From: Cyclina sinensis
Lineage: Eukaryota; Mollusca; Bivalvia; Venerida; Veneridae
Direction of reading: 5' to 3'
DNA: 64,000 nucleotides
Assembly: GCA_012932295.1 (NCBI GenBank)
Contig: JAAONU010000001.1
Location: 53,498,901-53,562,900 of the forward strand
The notes beneath the pieces are model-generated. The model saw only the letters and a list, made by a program, of their open reading frames with translations. It was not told where the DNA came from and ran no database searches. Position 1 is the stretch's first letter. Each line of letters opens with the position of its first letter. Below are positions 47,262 to 59,068 of this stretch, one piece after another. Position numbers and translations under genes: made by a program.

Positions 47262-47457
47262 GTTGAGACATTTATCGTTAACCGATTTGGACATTTATGA
47301 GCACCTAATTTGTTGCGACATTTTTCGTTAATTTTTGGACATTTATCGTTAAAGGAGTTTTGGACATTTATCGGCGATTGAGACATTTATCGTCAATTTT
47401 TGGACATTTATCTTCGTTTGGACATTTTTCGACGTTTGGACATATATCGGCGCTACA
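47262..47457. repeat. Right terminal inverted repeat
   Basis: Inverse copy of the left arm, in the same order of units, ending GGCGCTACA directly before the ACATT duplication. Confidence 0.88.
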
Positions 47458-47464
47458 ACATTCA

Positions 47465-49380
47465 AAGGTAGCAATTGCCTACTGCAAATTTTTTCAAAAG
47501 GAGGTTATTGACAAAATGTGTGCAGGTCGAGAATATTTTTACAATTATGCTCTTTCATATCTACATGTGCGTGGAAAAGACTAAATTTCATAAGGCCAAA
47601 AATAAGAATTTATACATGCGAATTGATTAAACCAGGGGGTGGAGCTTATTCTTTTTGTAGACGCCCAACCTCCGTTTGGGCGTCCAGTCAGTGCGCTGAA
47701 CTATAACGGATCGATAAAGGAATTAATCAGTATAATTCTTAATAGTCTCAAAAGTTTCGTAGGTGCACGCTGACCGTAGGCTGTATCTGAACTTTGAAAG
47801 TTAAAGCTTCCCTTGAATTCTCCTTCAGACAGTTAAAATTTTACATCCTTTTTTCTTCAACATATATATGTTGGTGATTTTGCCGAGTTCTCTTGCTCTT
47901 TAACAAGAACTTTTAATGCGTGTTTTTTTCTACAATATGTAAGCCTGTTTAATAAAATTTTTATTGACGGCGTAAACTAACTTGATGCAATGTATTGCGG
48001 AAATACATTCTCGCCTTCTTTCTTGAGTTTGAAGTTCTGGAATTTTGCTTACCCTGCAAATATGTTTCAAATCTTCAGGTTTTTTAACATAACTGAACCC
48101 CTTTTTCCTTTTGGAGCTAGGGTGTAGATATTTTATGGCTGTGGTAGTTTTACCTCTTATACTGAACCTTTTTTGTTCTTAGTAAACGATTATTAAATAT
48201 TTTGCAACACATATTTTTTGTTACTGCTTAGCGAAACGATCTTCAGAAACAATATTTCTCGATAAATGATAAAATGATGAATTTCTTTGTATTCATATCA
48301 ACCATATGCAAACACTGAGAGATTAAGAAAAGATAAAAGTTGATGAACTAAATAAATTACCATAATTTTCATATTATATTTACCAATAAACATACGGTTA
48401 GTTCGATAATATGTTTCATATGTCTACAACGGTATGGAAATAATTTTGATTTATTATTGTAGACTAATAAAGGAAATATTTTTAATATAACCTTTCAAAA
48501 GAGAGCAGGCAGCTATGAATATTCTCCAGGATTTCGATGCAGTAAAATGTCTAGTAATTTTTCGACGTGACGGGTGAATTCGAATGATATACTGAACTGC
48601 GTTTTATCACGTTACAGGGAATCATCATACAACGATGTATCAGCTTGTTTAGAACAAAAAACAAATGCGTGTCACAAGTTCAGCATCACGTAGTGCGTCG
48701 AACGAGAATCAACTGTCATTAAAAATCACTGATGATACATGGAAAGATAATTTGACGGCTAAAGCTCATAATTAAAGTCACGCATAATGAACCTCGAGCG
48801 ATTCAAAACTTAGAATTTTCTTTCATGACGCTCCTTTGATATTTCCAGAATTACTAGTCAAACAAAGTTTTGCACTTGCCAAGGGATTAAGTTAAATGTT
48901 AGTGCTATATGTTCATAAAGAAGAAACCATTTTAGTGTCCTTCAGTGAATCACACACTTCAGCTATTTGCAAGTCTTGTTTTCTGACAGCGTTTGTTTCG
49001 TAATCACGATGAATTCGAAGACACACCGGAATAGGACAGAACATTCTCCATATGGGATTTTACTATTTTTACCATTATAGTGGAAACATCATAACTTGTT
49101 AACAACAACAAAAACTGACTGCAGATACTAGAAGCATATCTGAGACTCGAAGATGATCGTGTTGTAAACAATTCTTGTCTATAACACAAAAAGGATATAC
49201 AGCTGTGTTTTCGCACCGACCATCCCAAGACAGTTGAAAAATGAGTCAACGGGCTCTGTACAGAATTCGAAACGTTTGATAAAGACAAAATCTGTTACCA
49301 AGTGCAGATATTACCACATACAAAATTAACGCAGTATTTCATAAGTTCACGTCAAATAAGCTTGATAACAAATCATTGTC
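47465..49380. other. Intergenic, nothing recognised
   Basis: No gene or repeat supported. Confidence 0.35.
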
Positions 49381-49387
49381 ATTTGAC

Positions 49388-49507
49388 CTTGGTGTTTTGA
49401 TTTTCAAGAAAAAATGATTTAATGATTTCTTGGTGTTTTGATTTTCAAGAAAAAATTGATTTAATGATTTCTTGGTGTTTTGATTTTCAAGAAAAAAATG
49501 ATTTAAA
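49388..49507. repeat. 41-bp tandem repeat, three units
   Basis: Unit CTTGGTGTTTTGATTTTCAA followed by GAAAAAATGATTTAATGATTT, periods 41 and 42; the units differ mainly in the length of the A run. Confidence 0.92.
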
Positions 49508-49509
49508 GT

Positions 49510-52500
49510 TCTGTTGCAAAAGATCTTACATTACATTTTTTTTATTGTAAAAAATGCTTGATATATGTTCTTTCTCGAATAATCTAATTAAAAATAAATA
49601 ATTATACACGATAAAAACCACACTTTTGTTGAATACAGTTTCCCAAAAATTTTAAAAATTATAATTATCTGTCCTGCATGATCGATACTTTATTTGATAG
49701 CTGTTGAGAACATGATCTCATATTCGGACAAAACGACCATTTAAGCAGCTCTTTCACTCTTCTGGTGAAAAAAAGCAGAATTCCTTCTCAGAGACATTTT
49801 TTAAAAACACTAATGTATAAATAAAATTTTAATTAACAAAACCACCGAAAATTTACCAAGAATTTTGAGAAAATCTGACCAAAATGTATTTGAACTTGGT
49901 TTAACTGTGACGCAGCGCTCTAAGCCTGTATTGTTCACGTCTATACCGTTCGTCACGTTATTAACAAGGCAGGGTATTATTTTTAAAAAATTATCGACGC
50001 ATTATAAGAGGCTTTACTGGAAACAGATTTTGCTGATAATTAGTTCCTAATTTTAAGTATTTAAACTACTATGAAGGGATTCAATTTTCTGCGAATGAGC
50101 TGCTTTAAACTCAATAATAACTTTGCGCAGTAATTGGGTGTACAAATAACTTGCAACATTGAAGAATGAAGCAACCGAAAAAAAAATTAATGTCAGTGTT
50201 AGTGTTGTTAATAGGTTTGTTTTCGTTTGCCAGATCTAAGTAAATACAGCGACCTAACATAACACAATGTACATGTATTTCAAATTAACACTTCTGAATA
50301 ATGCTTGGTCGTACTTCCCAAAATTGTAAAGATGAGATCGACCCAAACATTGTTGAAGGCACTGTTGTAAAATATTTCTACATTTTACCAAATTCCTATC
50401 AGTATATATAGCATAGATTGCCATTCATATATAGAGGAACATATATCCTTACTCCTGTCACATTTTGGTGCAGTATACCGTGACCTTAATCAGTGTCATC
50501 TTGTGGACACTAAGGAGAGAATACAGTATTTTTTTTTTCTTATTGCCTAGTCGATATTCCCTTTTTCATCCTTTATGAAAAGTATTTAGCGAAGAAGAGG
50601 ATAAGTTCCTAGGAACATCAGTCTGTTTGTGAAATCTGTCCCCACTAGAGTAACGAAAAACGGATTGTTTGCGAGAGGATGTCCCTATTTATTCTGTGAC
50701 ATGTGCTTCTTGGCAAAATCCTAACTAGAAGAATTGAAAGGTACTATTGTGTGGTTGAACAGTTCAGTCTTGTAATGTTGCGCTTTTTTCATACTTTGAT
50801 ATTATGTTACGTCATGTATAAATGATTATATGGAAGTAAGTTATAACCATAACTAGTTTTTTAAAAGTAATATTAGTGATAAAAGTGACTGAACATTTCA
50901 AGTAATCTAATTTACACTGACATGAGCTCTTTGACAGACCTTACTTTTTTCAACCTCAATTCATTCAATGTGAAAAGTGTTGTTACATTTTCATTAATAG
51001 CAGCCTTGGAAATGAAAGCTGTTATTTTTGATTTACATGATTTCTGAGCATACAATGCGTTTTCAGCATTTAAATTGATCATAAATTATGCATTTTGATG
51101 ATTTAGAACACGAAAATTACTTCGATTGAACATTAGTTCGATGGATCTTTTACATTTTTTGTTTAAATTTTGCATTGCTTCAGTGCATTTAGCTGAATTC
51201 AGAATTGACAGAAGGAAGCCAAACAGTTGCAAAAAATACATGACATGATCTCATGGTTATGAGATAGGACTTCTAAATAAGAAGAACTTAAAAAAAGACT
51301 AGAAATAAAGGAAGTCTTCACGATTATCAGCTATAGAAGACAATACAAATGTGGAAGTGTTAAACCGTTAATCCTTTCCCGATTTTTGATCACTAAGGTA
51401 TGTTGTTTAGCACCAATGTGAATAAATTGTAAAAAATTTGAATTCTATTTATAATTACATGTTGTTAAAGTGAAAGGAAAGTTTGAGTCAACAAGGGAAT
51501 GTATTGATCTGTTCCTGTACGAGGTAAAAGCTTTAACGCCTAATACAGTGGGAAAGGTTTGTTAAAATAAGAACTAAAAAATAAATGACGTTTATGTAGC
51601 ATCTTAAACTTGTTAAAATGGAATAAAAATATCTCGACACTTTAAAATTTGAAAAAATAAAGTACAAAACGTATTGTAGAAAAAGTCAAATTATGATTGT
51701 ATTTGCATATTCAGAACTGTAATCAAAATACAACTGAAATTATATAAAGTCAAAAATCGGGTTAATTAGGAATAAGATTACCGCTTCTTCCAAAGTTTGC
51801 TCTGCACACTAGTCAGGATGGCATCCACTTCTTTCGTCTTTCAAATCCATTAACAAAACCTTATAATATAGGATTACAAATTCTACTCTTAAAGAGGCAT
51901 ACCCATAAATCTATAGTTTTCCAGTTTCTTTAAAATTGTGTAAATGTGAATGATATTAATGAATTATTACCAGATTTGAAGGTGTCTGTCAAAAATCTAA
52001 GTACAACGGGTAAACTTAATGCAATTATATTAATCTTTATAGAGCTTTTGTTGTGCCATTTTGGTGGATAGCCATTAATTCCAAAGGAACACTTTCTGAT
52101 TAAATTTCTAAAGGGAAAAATAATTTTCTTTCAATTATCAATTATTTGTCTTATTTAAATGAATGAGCCTATAAAATTTATATTTATATTTATTTGTATT
52201 ATCGGTTAATTATAGATTATGTCCCTTTAAAATGCCAGGTTAAACGGTTCCTGTTAAACGTCAATTAAAATGAAAATATACAAAGCACGTATTTAACCAG
52301 AGATTAAAAACGCTCGTGTCCGTTGCAGAAATTGATTATAAACTTCTCTGATAACTACAAATGTCAGAATTACGATCTGGTTCTATCTAGATTCTAAATG
52401 CTTGATAGCATGAACATATGAACAATGAAAAACTAAGTAAGACGCGGATTTGTGTAAAGAAGAATAATATCTAACTAGATCTAAATTCCAGTTTCATATG

Positions 52501-53140
52501 ATATGGCTTTTATCACAATCAGTATCTTCAGTCTCGCTGTTAATTAACTTTCCCAAATTGTTATCTTATTTTGAGAAACAGATAAACAGGAATTACATTT
52601 TCTCCTCAAAGAAACGAAGATTCATTTCAAAGCTTAAGTAACTACGTCTGCACATTTTCGAATTAAACTATACTGTAGACGAGAGAATTCAAAATTACAC
52701 ATTACCGTAGCTGAGAAGATAAGAAATTACTTTTATTACTCTGTAGTTATTGCGCCACTTGTTTCATTAATGTCCCAATGATTTGTGCTTATAGCCTTAA
52801 GTACATTGCTTGACTAGACGTATGCGTCTAAAGCCCTATGAGGTTTCGTTTGATCTATTGTACTAATCTTATTTTGAAAACTGTACCAATGCATCTCATT
52901 AAAGGTCACTACATGTATTTGCAAATGCAATATATGAAGAATGATAATGAAATTTCATCGCCGTAAGGTTAACGAGGACGTTTGTCCTTGTTATTAGCTG
53001 CATTTGACCTTTTGTTCGACGTAGTTCAAACTTCCGTTGATATAGATGCGTTTTTAACAAAATTTTTTAAAATGTAACCAATCAGGATTTGAGAATCTAC
53101 GTCGTCTAAGCCGACATTACCACTCCGTCTAAGTAGGGAA
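49510..53140. other. Gene-free stretch
   Basis: AT-rich, with no coding block, RNA gene or repeat I can support. Confidence 0.35.
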
Positions 53141-53148
53141 GTAGGGTT

Positions 53149-53212
53149 TGCAAAAAAAACACAACAAAAAACAAAAACAAAACAAAAGAAAAAAAAAGAA
53201 AAAAAAAGAGAA
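53149..53212. repeat. Low-complexity A-rich tract
   Basis: AACAAAAA and GAAAAAAAA runs; the open frame starting here (KKHNKKQKQ...) is a product of the tract, not a gene. Confidence 0.85.
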
Positions 53213-53439
53213 CGGTAAGCTTTCGGATTATCGATACTTTGTTACGAATAACGTCTTTTGTCTTTCGTATATATGTGAAATAGGCAATGTAACATACGAA
53301 ATGGGGGAGATTCGGTCAGAGAAACGAGTACACTCAAATAAAGGGATACATTCCTTGCTGTATTTAAGCAAAGAATTGGAGACCTTTTTTAAAATTTTAT
53401 TGCCAGGTCAGGAAAAACCGTTGCAATTTATATCTTGAA

Positions 53440-56330
53440 AAATCGTCCGGACATTCTTTAGGATTACAATAATGCGGCATTTTTCTACTCTTCGAAGTAG
53501 AGCGTTATCAATTGCACCTTCCTTTCAATGTAACATAGGTTGACCAACCCTTTGAAAAAAGATATTTCTTGTTTACGTTGAACCTAATAAATGTCTGAAC
53601 TTAAGCGAATTGGCAATATGACAATAGTATGCTCTTCAAAAGAAAATATCTCAAAAGTAGGACAAATGCGTTGAAATCGTGAGAGTCGTCGATAGAACAA
53701 CTGGATAATTCAGATTTCTTTATCGGAAGCTGCTAGTTTATTGCCTTGGACTGTGTCGTTTAATTTGTAAAAGAAAGATACATTTATTATTCATCCCGGG
53801 TCATTTGAGCTTTTCTACCAATTTTGATTCATATTAGATTTTTTCTCTCCTTAGATGAAGTAAATAAATCAAAGCACTGGAAGTGCTGAATGCGACAGGC
53901 AACACATCTTAATTTGACATATTTACTCACCTGATTGTCAATTATAGATATAGTTCTGAAAACTGTCTGCTGTTTGATACATATATGTGAAAGCTGTGCG
54001 TTGCAAATGATAAACCAGATATAAGTAATACATATTAATAAACTGTTTAATTTAAATTATACTCACAATAACTTCTTGTAAATTCTTAATACAAATAGCC
54101 TTGACTTATTCCTTTACTTGCAATGAGGGAACAAATAGAAACAAATGCCTGCATGAAGTATTTGACTGAAGTGTTCTGATGTTTAGTGACATATTACCGC
54201 TTATTTCTGCTTGTAAAAGATAAAACAAACAACATGGAACACATAGTCTACTCTGTGCAACCTGAAGCAAAACGCTGTTCAGACTGATTAAATCACCACA
54301 ACATGTAACTGAATATGCCATAATTTATATTTTAGCTAAGTTAAGTCCATCAGCAGTTATTTTGTCAATAAAGAAATAATAAGTCGTGTTTTTTTTAAGA
54401 AACTGTTTCTAAATTTTGGTTAAATTCCTGATTTAATCTGTAATGCTTCGACTTTGGATAATATAGAGTCTTGATATTTATTCCTGTGCAAGTCTGACGC
54501 TCTGAAATATAGTTTCAATCTCATTAAAATCTTGTTACGAATTCCAGTTGCATATATAATCTTTAATTACAAGTATCCAATTCTTGTCTCAAATTCCTGT
54601 GACAATGCATACAAATGCTATTATACTAGGTTCAGCACTTTTTTGTCCTGAATAATTTCCGATTCCTGTTTCAGATTCCTGCACCACAAATTGCCAATTC
54701 TTACTTAATAACAAACAATATGCAACATGCTCACATGCTTTTCAATATTCGATATGACAGCTTTAATATACAACGTCAACCTCGTCACAAATATGAAATT
54801 GTCTGGAGAACTATTATCGTGGGGTGTAATACAAGGCTGGGTGAAATTTAGTTATGTGAGGGTATAGAATCTACACACACCGCCACTATCAGTCGGTGAT
54901 TTCCGTATTCCCATGTACTCGGACTCAACTTTAGACTGGATCACCGACCAGTTGTCAATGTTTACAACTTAAATTTACATATATTGCAGAAAAGAAAGTA
55001 ATTTCCATAAAAAAATCAGTAATATCCTAACTCTATTTGGAATGTTTAGTTTCAGCAACCCCCACGAACTATTGAAGCAATGATGTATTGAATTCCTACA
55101 TCGCAATCGATTTGTTGTGAAATTCTGGAAGTTTTATTCTGAGAACTCTTACAGTTGCAATGGAGTCAATAGTTGTTTAATGCGTTTTGTGGTTTACGGT
55201 TTTGTGTAATGGGATGCTTACCGGAATCTGTCGGTCATTTTGGCCCGGCGAAAGCCGACCACATGACTAAAGTCCAAACAAGTCCGTCCAAGAGATCTGC
55301 AAATTCATACTGAAACCCGACGTTTTTTTTAACACGAGATACTAAGAAATACATTGTGTAGTAGATATCTTTACAGAACAAAATGTGTATCTTTATCAAT
55401 TATCAGTCAGTTTTCCAATGCAAGGAAGAGTTGTAAATATAAAATCTATTTAGCAGATATGCATAAGAAAAAAACGGTTTTAGATTTAGACAGAATTTGA
55501 AGTTTCCGGTCACATTTTTAGCAGTCATGCCAATTTTCGTATGCAAAAACTTAGCAGCATGGCTAGCGTCTGCTACAAAAATGAAACTGTCGATCAGTGA
55601 TTCATTATATCAGTTCTAAGGAGGCTTAAATAAGACAACTATTAATAATCTTTTATTCTACTGTCGACCAAAGTCTCTTTCAAACTGCACACAATGTTTA
55701 TTTCCCTTCCATCAAGCATGTTACGAGATGAAAATTGAAAGTGAATAAACACAACGGTATTTTACACATTTTCTCAGGTTTATAAACTCCAGACTAAATA
55801 AGCCAATGAAGTGTTTATTAAAAAGAAAACAAATTTTAAAAAGTTCACAAATGTACATTTGCCTGACTGACAGTATACTTAAGATGTTTCATCGGAAAAT
55901 TGGAGTAAAGATCACTGCTCATGAAACTGAGCCCCAACCCTTAATAGTAGGTCCCAATATAGGTGGGAACTTTATAAATATTTAAGGATGTAAACGAATA
56001 CCAAAATTAGTATTCCTTTGATGGGAAAAAATGTATTCTAAACGTAAAATGAGTCGAAAATTGTCGTCTTTTAGGTCACAATATTTCTAACTTGTTACTT
56101 CTAATAAAATTGGTAACTTCTTTACATCTCAGATGGTAGAAATAATAAAACATATCTCATCTTGACGCAATATTTGTAAAAAAGTTAACTTTTATTTGTA
56201 CCACAAAATAATTATGTTCAGGTAACAGATCACAACAACCAAATCACAACTGTGATAAAGAATAGTTTAGAACAACTGAATCTAAGTTGAAACAAGCATA
56301 ACTGCACACTGACTTGAAGTGATTCCAGTT
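53440..56330. other. Gene-free stretch
   Basis: No supported gene. Near 54893-54960 a GTCGGTGAT / ATCACCGAC pair forms a loose inverted repeat of unknown meaning. Confidence 0.35.
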
Positions 56331-56333
56331 TTT

Positions 56334-56550
56334 TTACAGATCAAATTCATGATATTCAGAAACCATGTTTTTAATTAAGAATGTAATATTTTCAACACTG
56401 TTACTTGCAAGTCTGTTCATTAAAAGTCCTGCGGCAGGAAATGTTCTTTCAGACAGCACTGAGGTAGTCTGAAGGGAAAGTGCCGTTATCGCTTTCGTGG
56501 GAAATTTGCTTTCAGTTTCTTTTTTTCGGCAAACTAAAAGATCAATATCA
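56334..56550 (-). pseudogene. hAT transposase C-terminal relic
   Basis: The minus strand reads CRKKETESKF, then TALSLQTTSVLSERTFPAAG, LLMNRLASNS and VENITFLIKN, ending in TAA at 56334-56336. It follows the hAT dimerisation domain pattern (LxxxxTSVxSERxFxxAG, then an N/R-x-L block and FLxxN). Only about 70 codons of the end remain, with stop codons upstream, so it is a fossil. hAT proteins move DNA elements by cut and paste. Confidence 0.72.
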
Positions 56551-56979
56551 CTGCCACATATTTTCGGGAAAAAACTCTAATGTTAGTGTTCTTCTGACGA
56601 TAGAAACATAAAATATCCTACGAATATTCCATAATTTTGAAAAATATTAGATAATTATTTATTGCGTACGGCAGGTATCATAAAAGCCAACGATTACGTC
56701 TAATAACATTCAATATTCCTGTTTAAATATAAAGTTATTAAATCAATCAATACTAACTTCTTTATTCTGCCATTTTGCGTGGCAATACAAAGCAACTGAT
56801 CATACAGGGCGTGCAGATATTGTAATTTTAACTGAGTTACAAAACTTTAATGATTCACAACTTGTGTTTTATTAGGAATATGAGCTTTTACTAGACTCTA
56901 GATTCATATGAATTAAAAGTCTTAAAACTTTTCTATTATCAAACATGTTACATGTACTAGCATATAAAAATCCCTTTCA

Positions 56980-57062
56980 AGGTAGTGGCTAACACGTCGA
57001 AAAGTATTCATTACCATTATTCTTGTTTATCAAGGCCGTGGATTCGATCCCCATTCGGGCCA
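56980..57062 (+). repeat. tRNA-like fragment
   Basis: Contains a clear T-arm/B box (GTGGATTCGATCCCCAT) followed by TCGGGCCA, but no matching 5' acceptor strand. Likely the worn head of a SINE rather than a tRNA gene. Confidence 0.35.
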
Positions 57063-57120
57063 ACAAATCTTTAGTTTATGCTTTTTGCTTTAAGACTTTA
57101 CCTTGGAATTCGACTTAATT

Positions 57121-58032
57121 CGGTTAGTTTCCGGTCGGTTGAACATGGTGGACGTGTTTTTGTAAATACCAAATAATTGTTATTTAAATGTGTTTTGGAT
57201 TAGTTTACTAAAAATGGACTTCTAATTTTGTAGTCGCTGGAAAATACCAAATGTGAACAGTAGAGATTCTGGTAGTATATTTTTTTAAATAAAATTTGTA
57301 ATTTGACAGAATGAAAGACTAGTTTGTGAGAGTGTACATAAAGGGTACCTCCATTTTGAAATGTGTTGACTGTATACATCACGCCGTGCTAAGCGTGACG
57401 CTAATGAGTATGGAGAGTACAAATGAAATTAATGAGAGAGATAAGAGGAAACGAATAGAATCGAGTGATATGGACACTAGTAAAAATGAAGAACCTGATC
57501 AAAGTGAAAAGCTAACAAAGAAACAAAGAAAAAAACTTAAAGCTCAAGTGAAAAAAGCAAAAATACAGGAGGAATTCGGTTAGTTTCCGGTCGGTTGAAC
57601 ATGGTGGACGTGTTTTTGTAAATACCAAATAATTGTTATTTAAATGTGTTTTGGATTAGTTTACTAAAAATGGACTTCTAATTTTGTAGTCGCTGGAAAA
57701 TACCAAATGTGAACAGTAGAGATTCTGGTAGTATATTTTTTTAAATAAAATTTGTAATTTGACAGAATGAAAGACTAGTTTGTGAGAGTGTACATAAAGG
57801 GTACCTCCATTTTGAAATGTGTTGACTGTATACTTCACGCCGTGCTAAGCGTGACGCTAATGAGTATGGAGAGTACAAATGAAATTAATGAGAGAGATAA
57901 GAGGAAACGAATAGAATCGAGTGATATGGACACTAGTAAAAATGAAGAACCTGATCAAAGTGAAAAGCTAACAAAGAAACAAAGAAAAAAACTTAAAGCT
58001 CAAGTGAAAATAGCAAAAATACAGGAGGAAAT
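57121..58032 (+). repeat. 456-bp tandem duplication of LINE 5' region
   Basis: CGGTTAGTTTCCGGTCGGTT starts both 57121 and 57577. The two units differ at only two places seen (TACATCAC/TACTTCAC and GAAAAAAGC/GAAAATAGC). Each holds the 5' UTR plus the first about 57 codons of ORF1. Confidence 0.95.
57404..57583 (+). pseudogene. Truncated ORF1 start in the first 5' unit
   Basis: ATG at 57404 opens the same MSMESTNEIN start as full ORF1 but breaks off at the repeat junction and ends at TAG 57581-57583 after 59 codons. It would be an upstream ORF if transcription starts in the first unit. Confidence 0.8.
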
Positions 58033-59068
58033 ATTAACTTTGGATTTATCCCTTAGTCCAAAAACCCGGGAGAAAGAGAAGTCTTTAACACCCTGTAAGA
58101 ATCCAGAAAAGAAAACTTCCGAAACAAGAGACACAAAAAGCACTGAAAAGGCAGATAATTTAATTTCTGTTGAAAAACATTTAAAAGAAATCAAAGAGAT
58201 TCTTAAAAATGTAATCACCAAAGATGATCCTTCGTTCAAAAGAATAATTGTTGAAACAATCAAAGACATGAAAGAGGAATTGCTAAAATCACTTACTCAC
58301 AAAGTTGATATACTTGAGGGAGAGCTTCATGAAAAGAGAGTAGAAAATGAACAGCTGAGAAAGGACATTGAGCAACTGAGACGTGAACAAATAAACAAGA
58401 CAGAATTTGAAACGGTTAAGGCTGATTATAATCTGAAACATTTGGAATGCTTGCGGCATACATCAAGTCTGGACACTTCTGTAACAAAAAGCTGCGAAAA
58501 GATTAATGATCTGGAGCAATACCAGAGGAGAAACAATCTCAGAATCAGTGGACTACTTGACAATCCTACCGAAAATGAAGAAAACACAGTAACTAAAATA
58601 TGCGAAAAGTTAAATGAACATATACCAGATCTGGAACTAGAAACTTCACACATTGACATCGCGCATAGACTAGGAAACTTTGAACCAGGAAATCACAGAG
58701 CGGTGATAGTGCGATTCATTTCTAGAACTACAAGAAATAAGATCTTAGCTAATAGAGCATGTTTGAAAGGTACAGATATATATGTGAACGAAGACCTAAC
58801 GAAGTTAAATGTAAACGTGCTAAGCAGTATACGACACAAACGCAAAGATGAGGTAGAATTCGCATACACACGCGAAGGGAAGATATTTGTGAAACTCAAA
58901 GATAAGTCAAAAGTTAAGCTTGTGAAATATGAACATTTCAAATATTGGCTTGACCTCCCATGGCCAAGTCTAAAAAAGCCAAGAAAACCCAAAACGACTT
59001 CTTCCCCGGAATCCAGTGAACCCATGCAAAAAGGCATTGAAGAAACAGCACAAAAGTCGGCTTCGTAA
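57860..59068 (+). CDS. LINE ORF1 protein (402 aa)
   Basis: Predicted RNA-binding chaperone of the retrotransposon particle. The start is set at ATG 57860, the first ATG in the frame; no earlier ATG exists after the upstream stop. The N-terminus is acidic/basic mixed with a Lys-rich stretch (KKQRKKLKAQVK, residues about 36-47). Residues about 110-195 are heptad-rich and probably coiled coil (HEKRVENEQLRKDIEQLRRE). An L1-ORF1-type RRM follows, starting at LEQYQRRNNLRISGL (about 245-260) and including DIAHRLG and AVIVRFISR. A C-terminal domain has NEDLTK and FAYTREGKIFVK. The tail is Pro/Ser/Lys-rich. No disabling change is seen. Confidence 0.88.
   Translation: MSMESTNEINERDKRKRIESSDMDTSKNEEPDQSEKLTKKQRKKLKAQVKIAKIQEEILTLDLSLSPKTREKEKSLTPCKNPEKKTSETRDTKSTEKADNLISVEKHLKEIKEILKNVITKDDPSFKRIIVETIKDMKEELLKSLTHKVDILEGELHEKRVENEQLRKDIEQLRREQINKTEFETVKADYNLKHLECLRHTSSLDTSVTKSCEKINDLEQYQRRNNLRISGLLDNPTENEENTVTKICEKLNEHIPDLELETSHIDIAHRLGNFEPGNHRAVIVRFISRTTRNKILANRACLKGTDIYVNEDLTKLNVNVLSSIRHKRKDEVEFAYTREGKIFVKLKDKSKVKLVKYEHFKYWLDLPWPSLKKPRKPKTTSSPESSEPMQKGIEETAQKSAS

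Larger units (their letters stand above)
44941..47457. mobile_element. 2517-bp DNA element with about 200-bp structured TIRs and 5-bp TSD
   Basis: The first about 200 bp (44941-45140) and the last about 200 bp (47262-47457) are near-perfect inverted copies, ending TGTAGCGCCGATATATGTCC and its complement. Each arm is built from about ten spaced copies of ATAAATGTCCAAA/C or a variant. ACATT flanks both ends (44936-44940 and 47458-47462), a 5-bp target duplication. The TG...CA termini and 5-bp duplication are consistent with Ginger2/TDD-type transposons, which use a retrovirus-like integrase, but no integrase is encoded, so it would be a non-autonomous member; that class assignment is inference. 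The interior holds a GC-rich open frame, a SINE and unique sequence. Confidence 0.88.

Noticed and set aside
49004..49288. 94-codon minus-strand open frame
   Set aside because: Ser-rich chance composition without motif, start context or neighbours to support it.
53148..53438. Lys-rich 96-codon protein
   Set aside because: The first third is the translation of an A-rich low-complexity tract and nothing else supports a gene.
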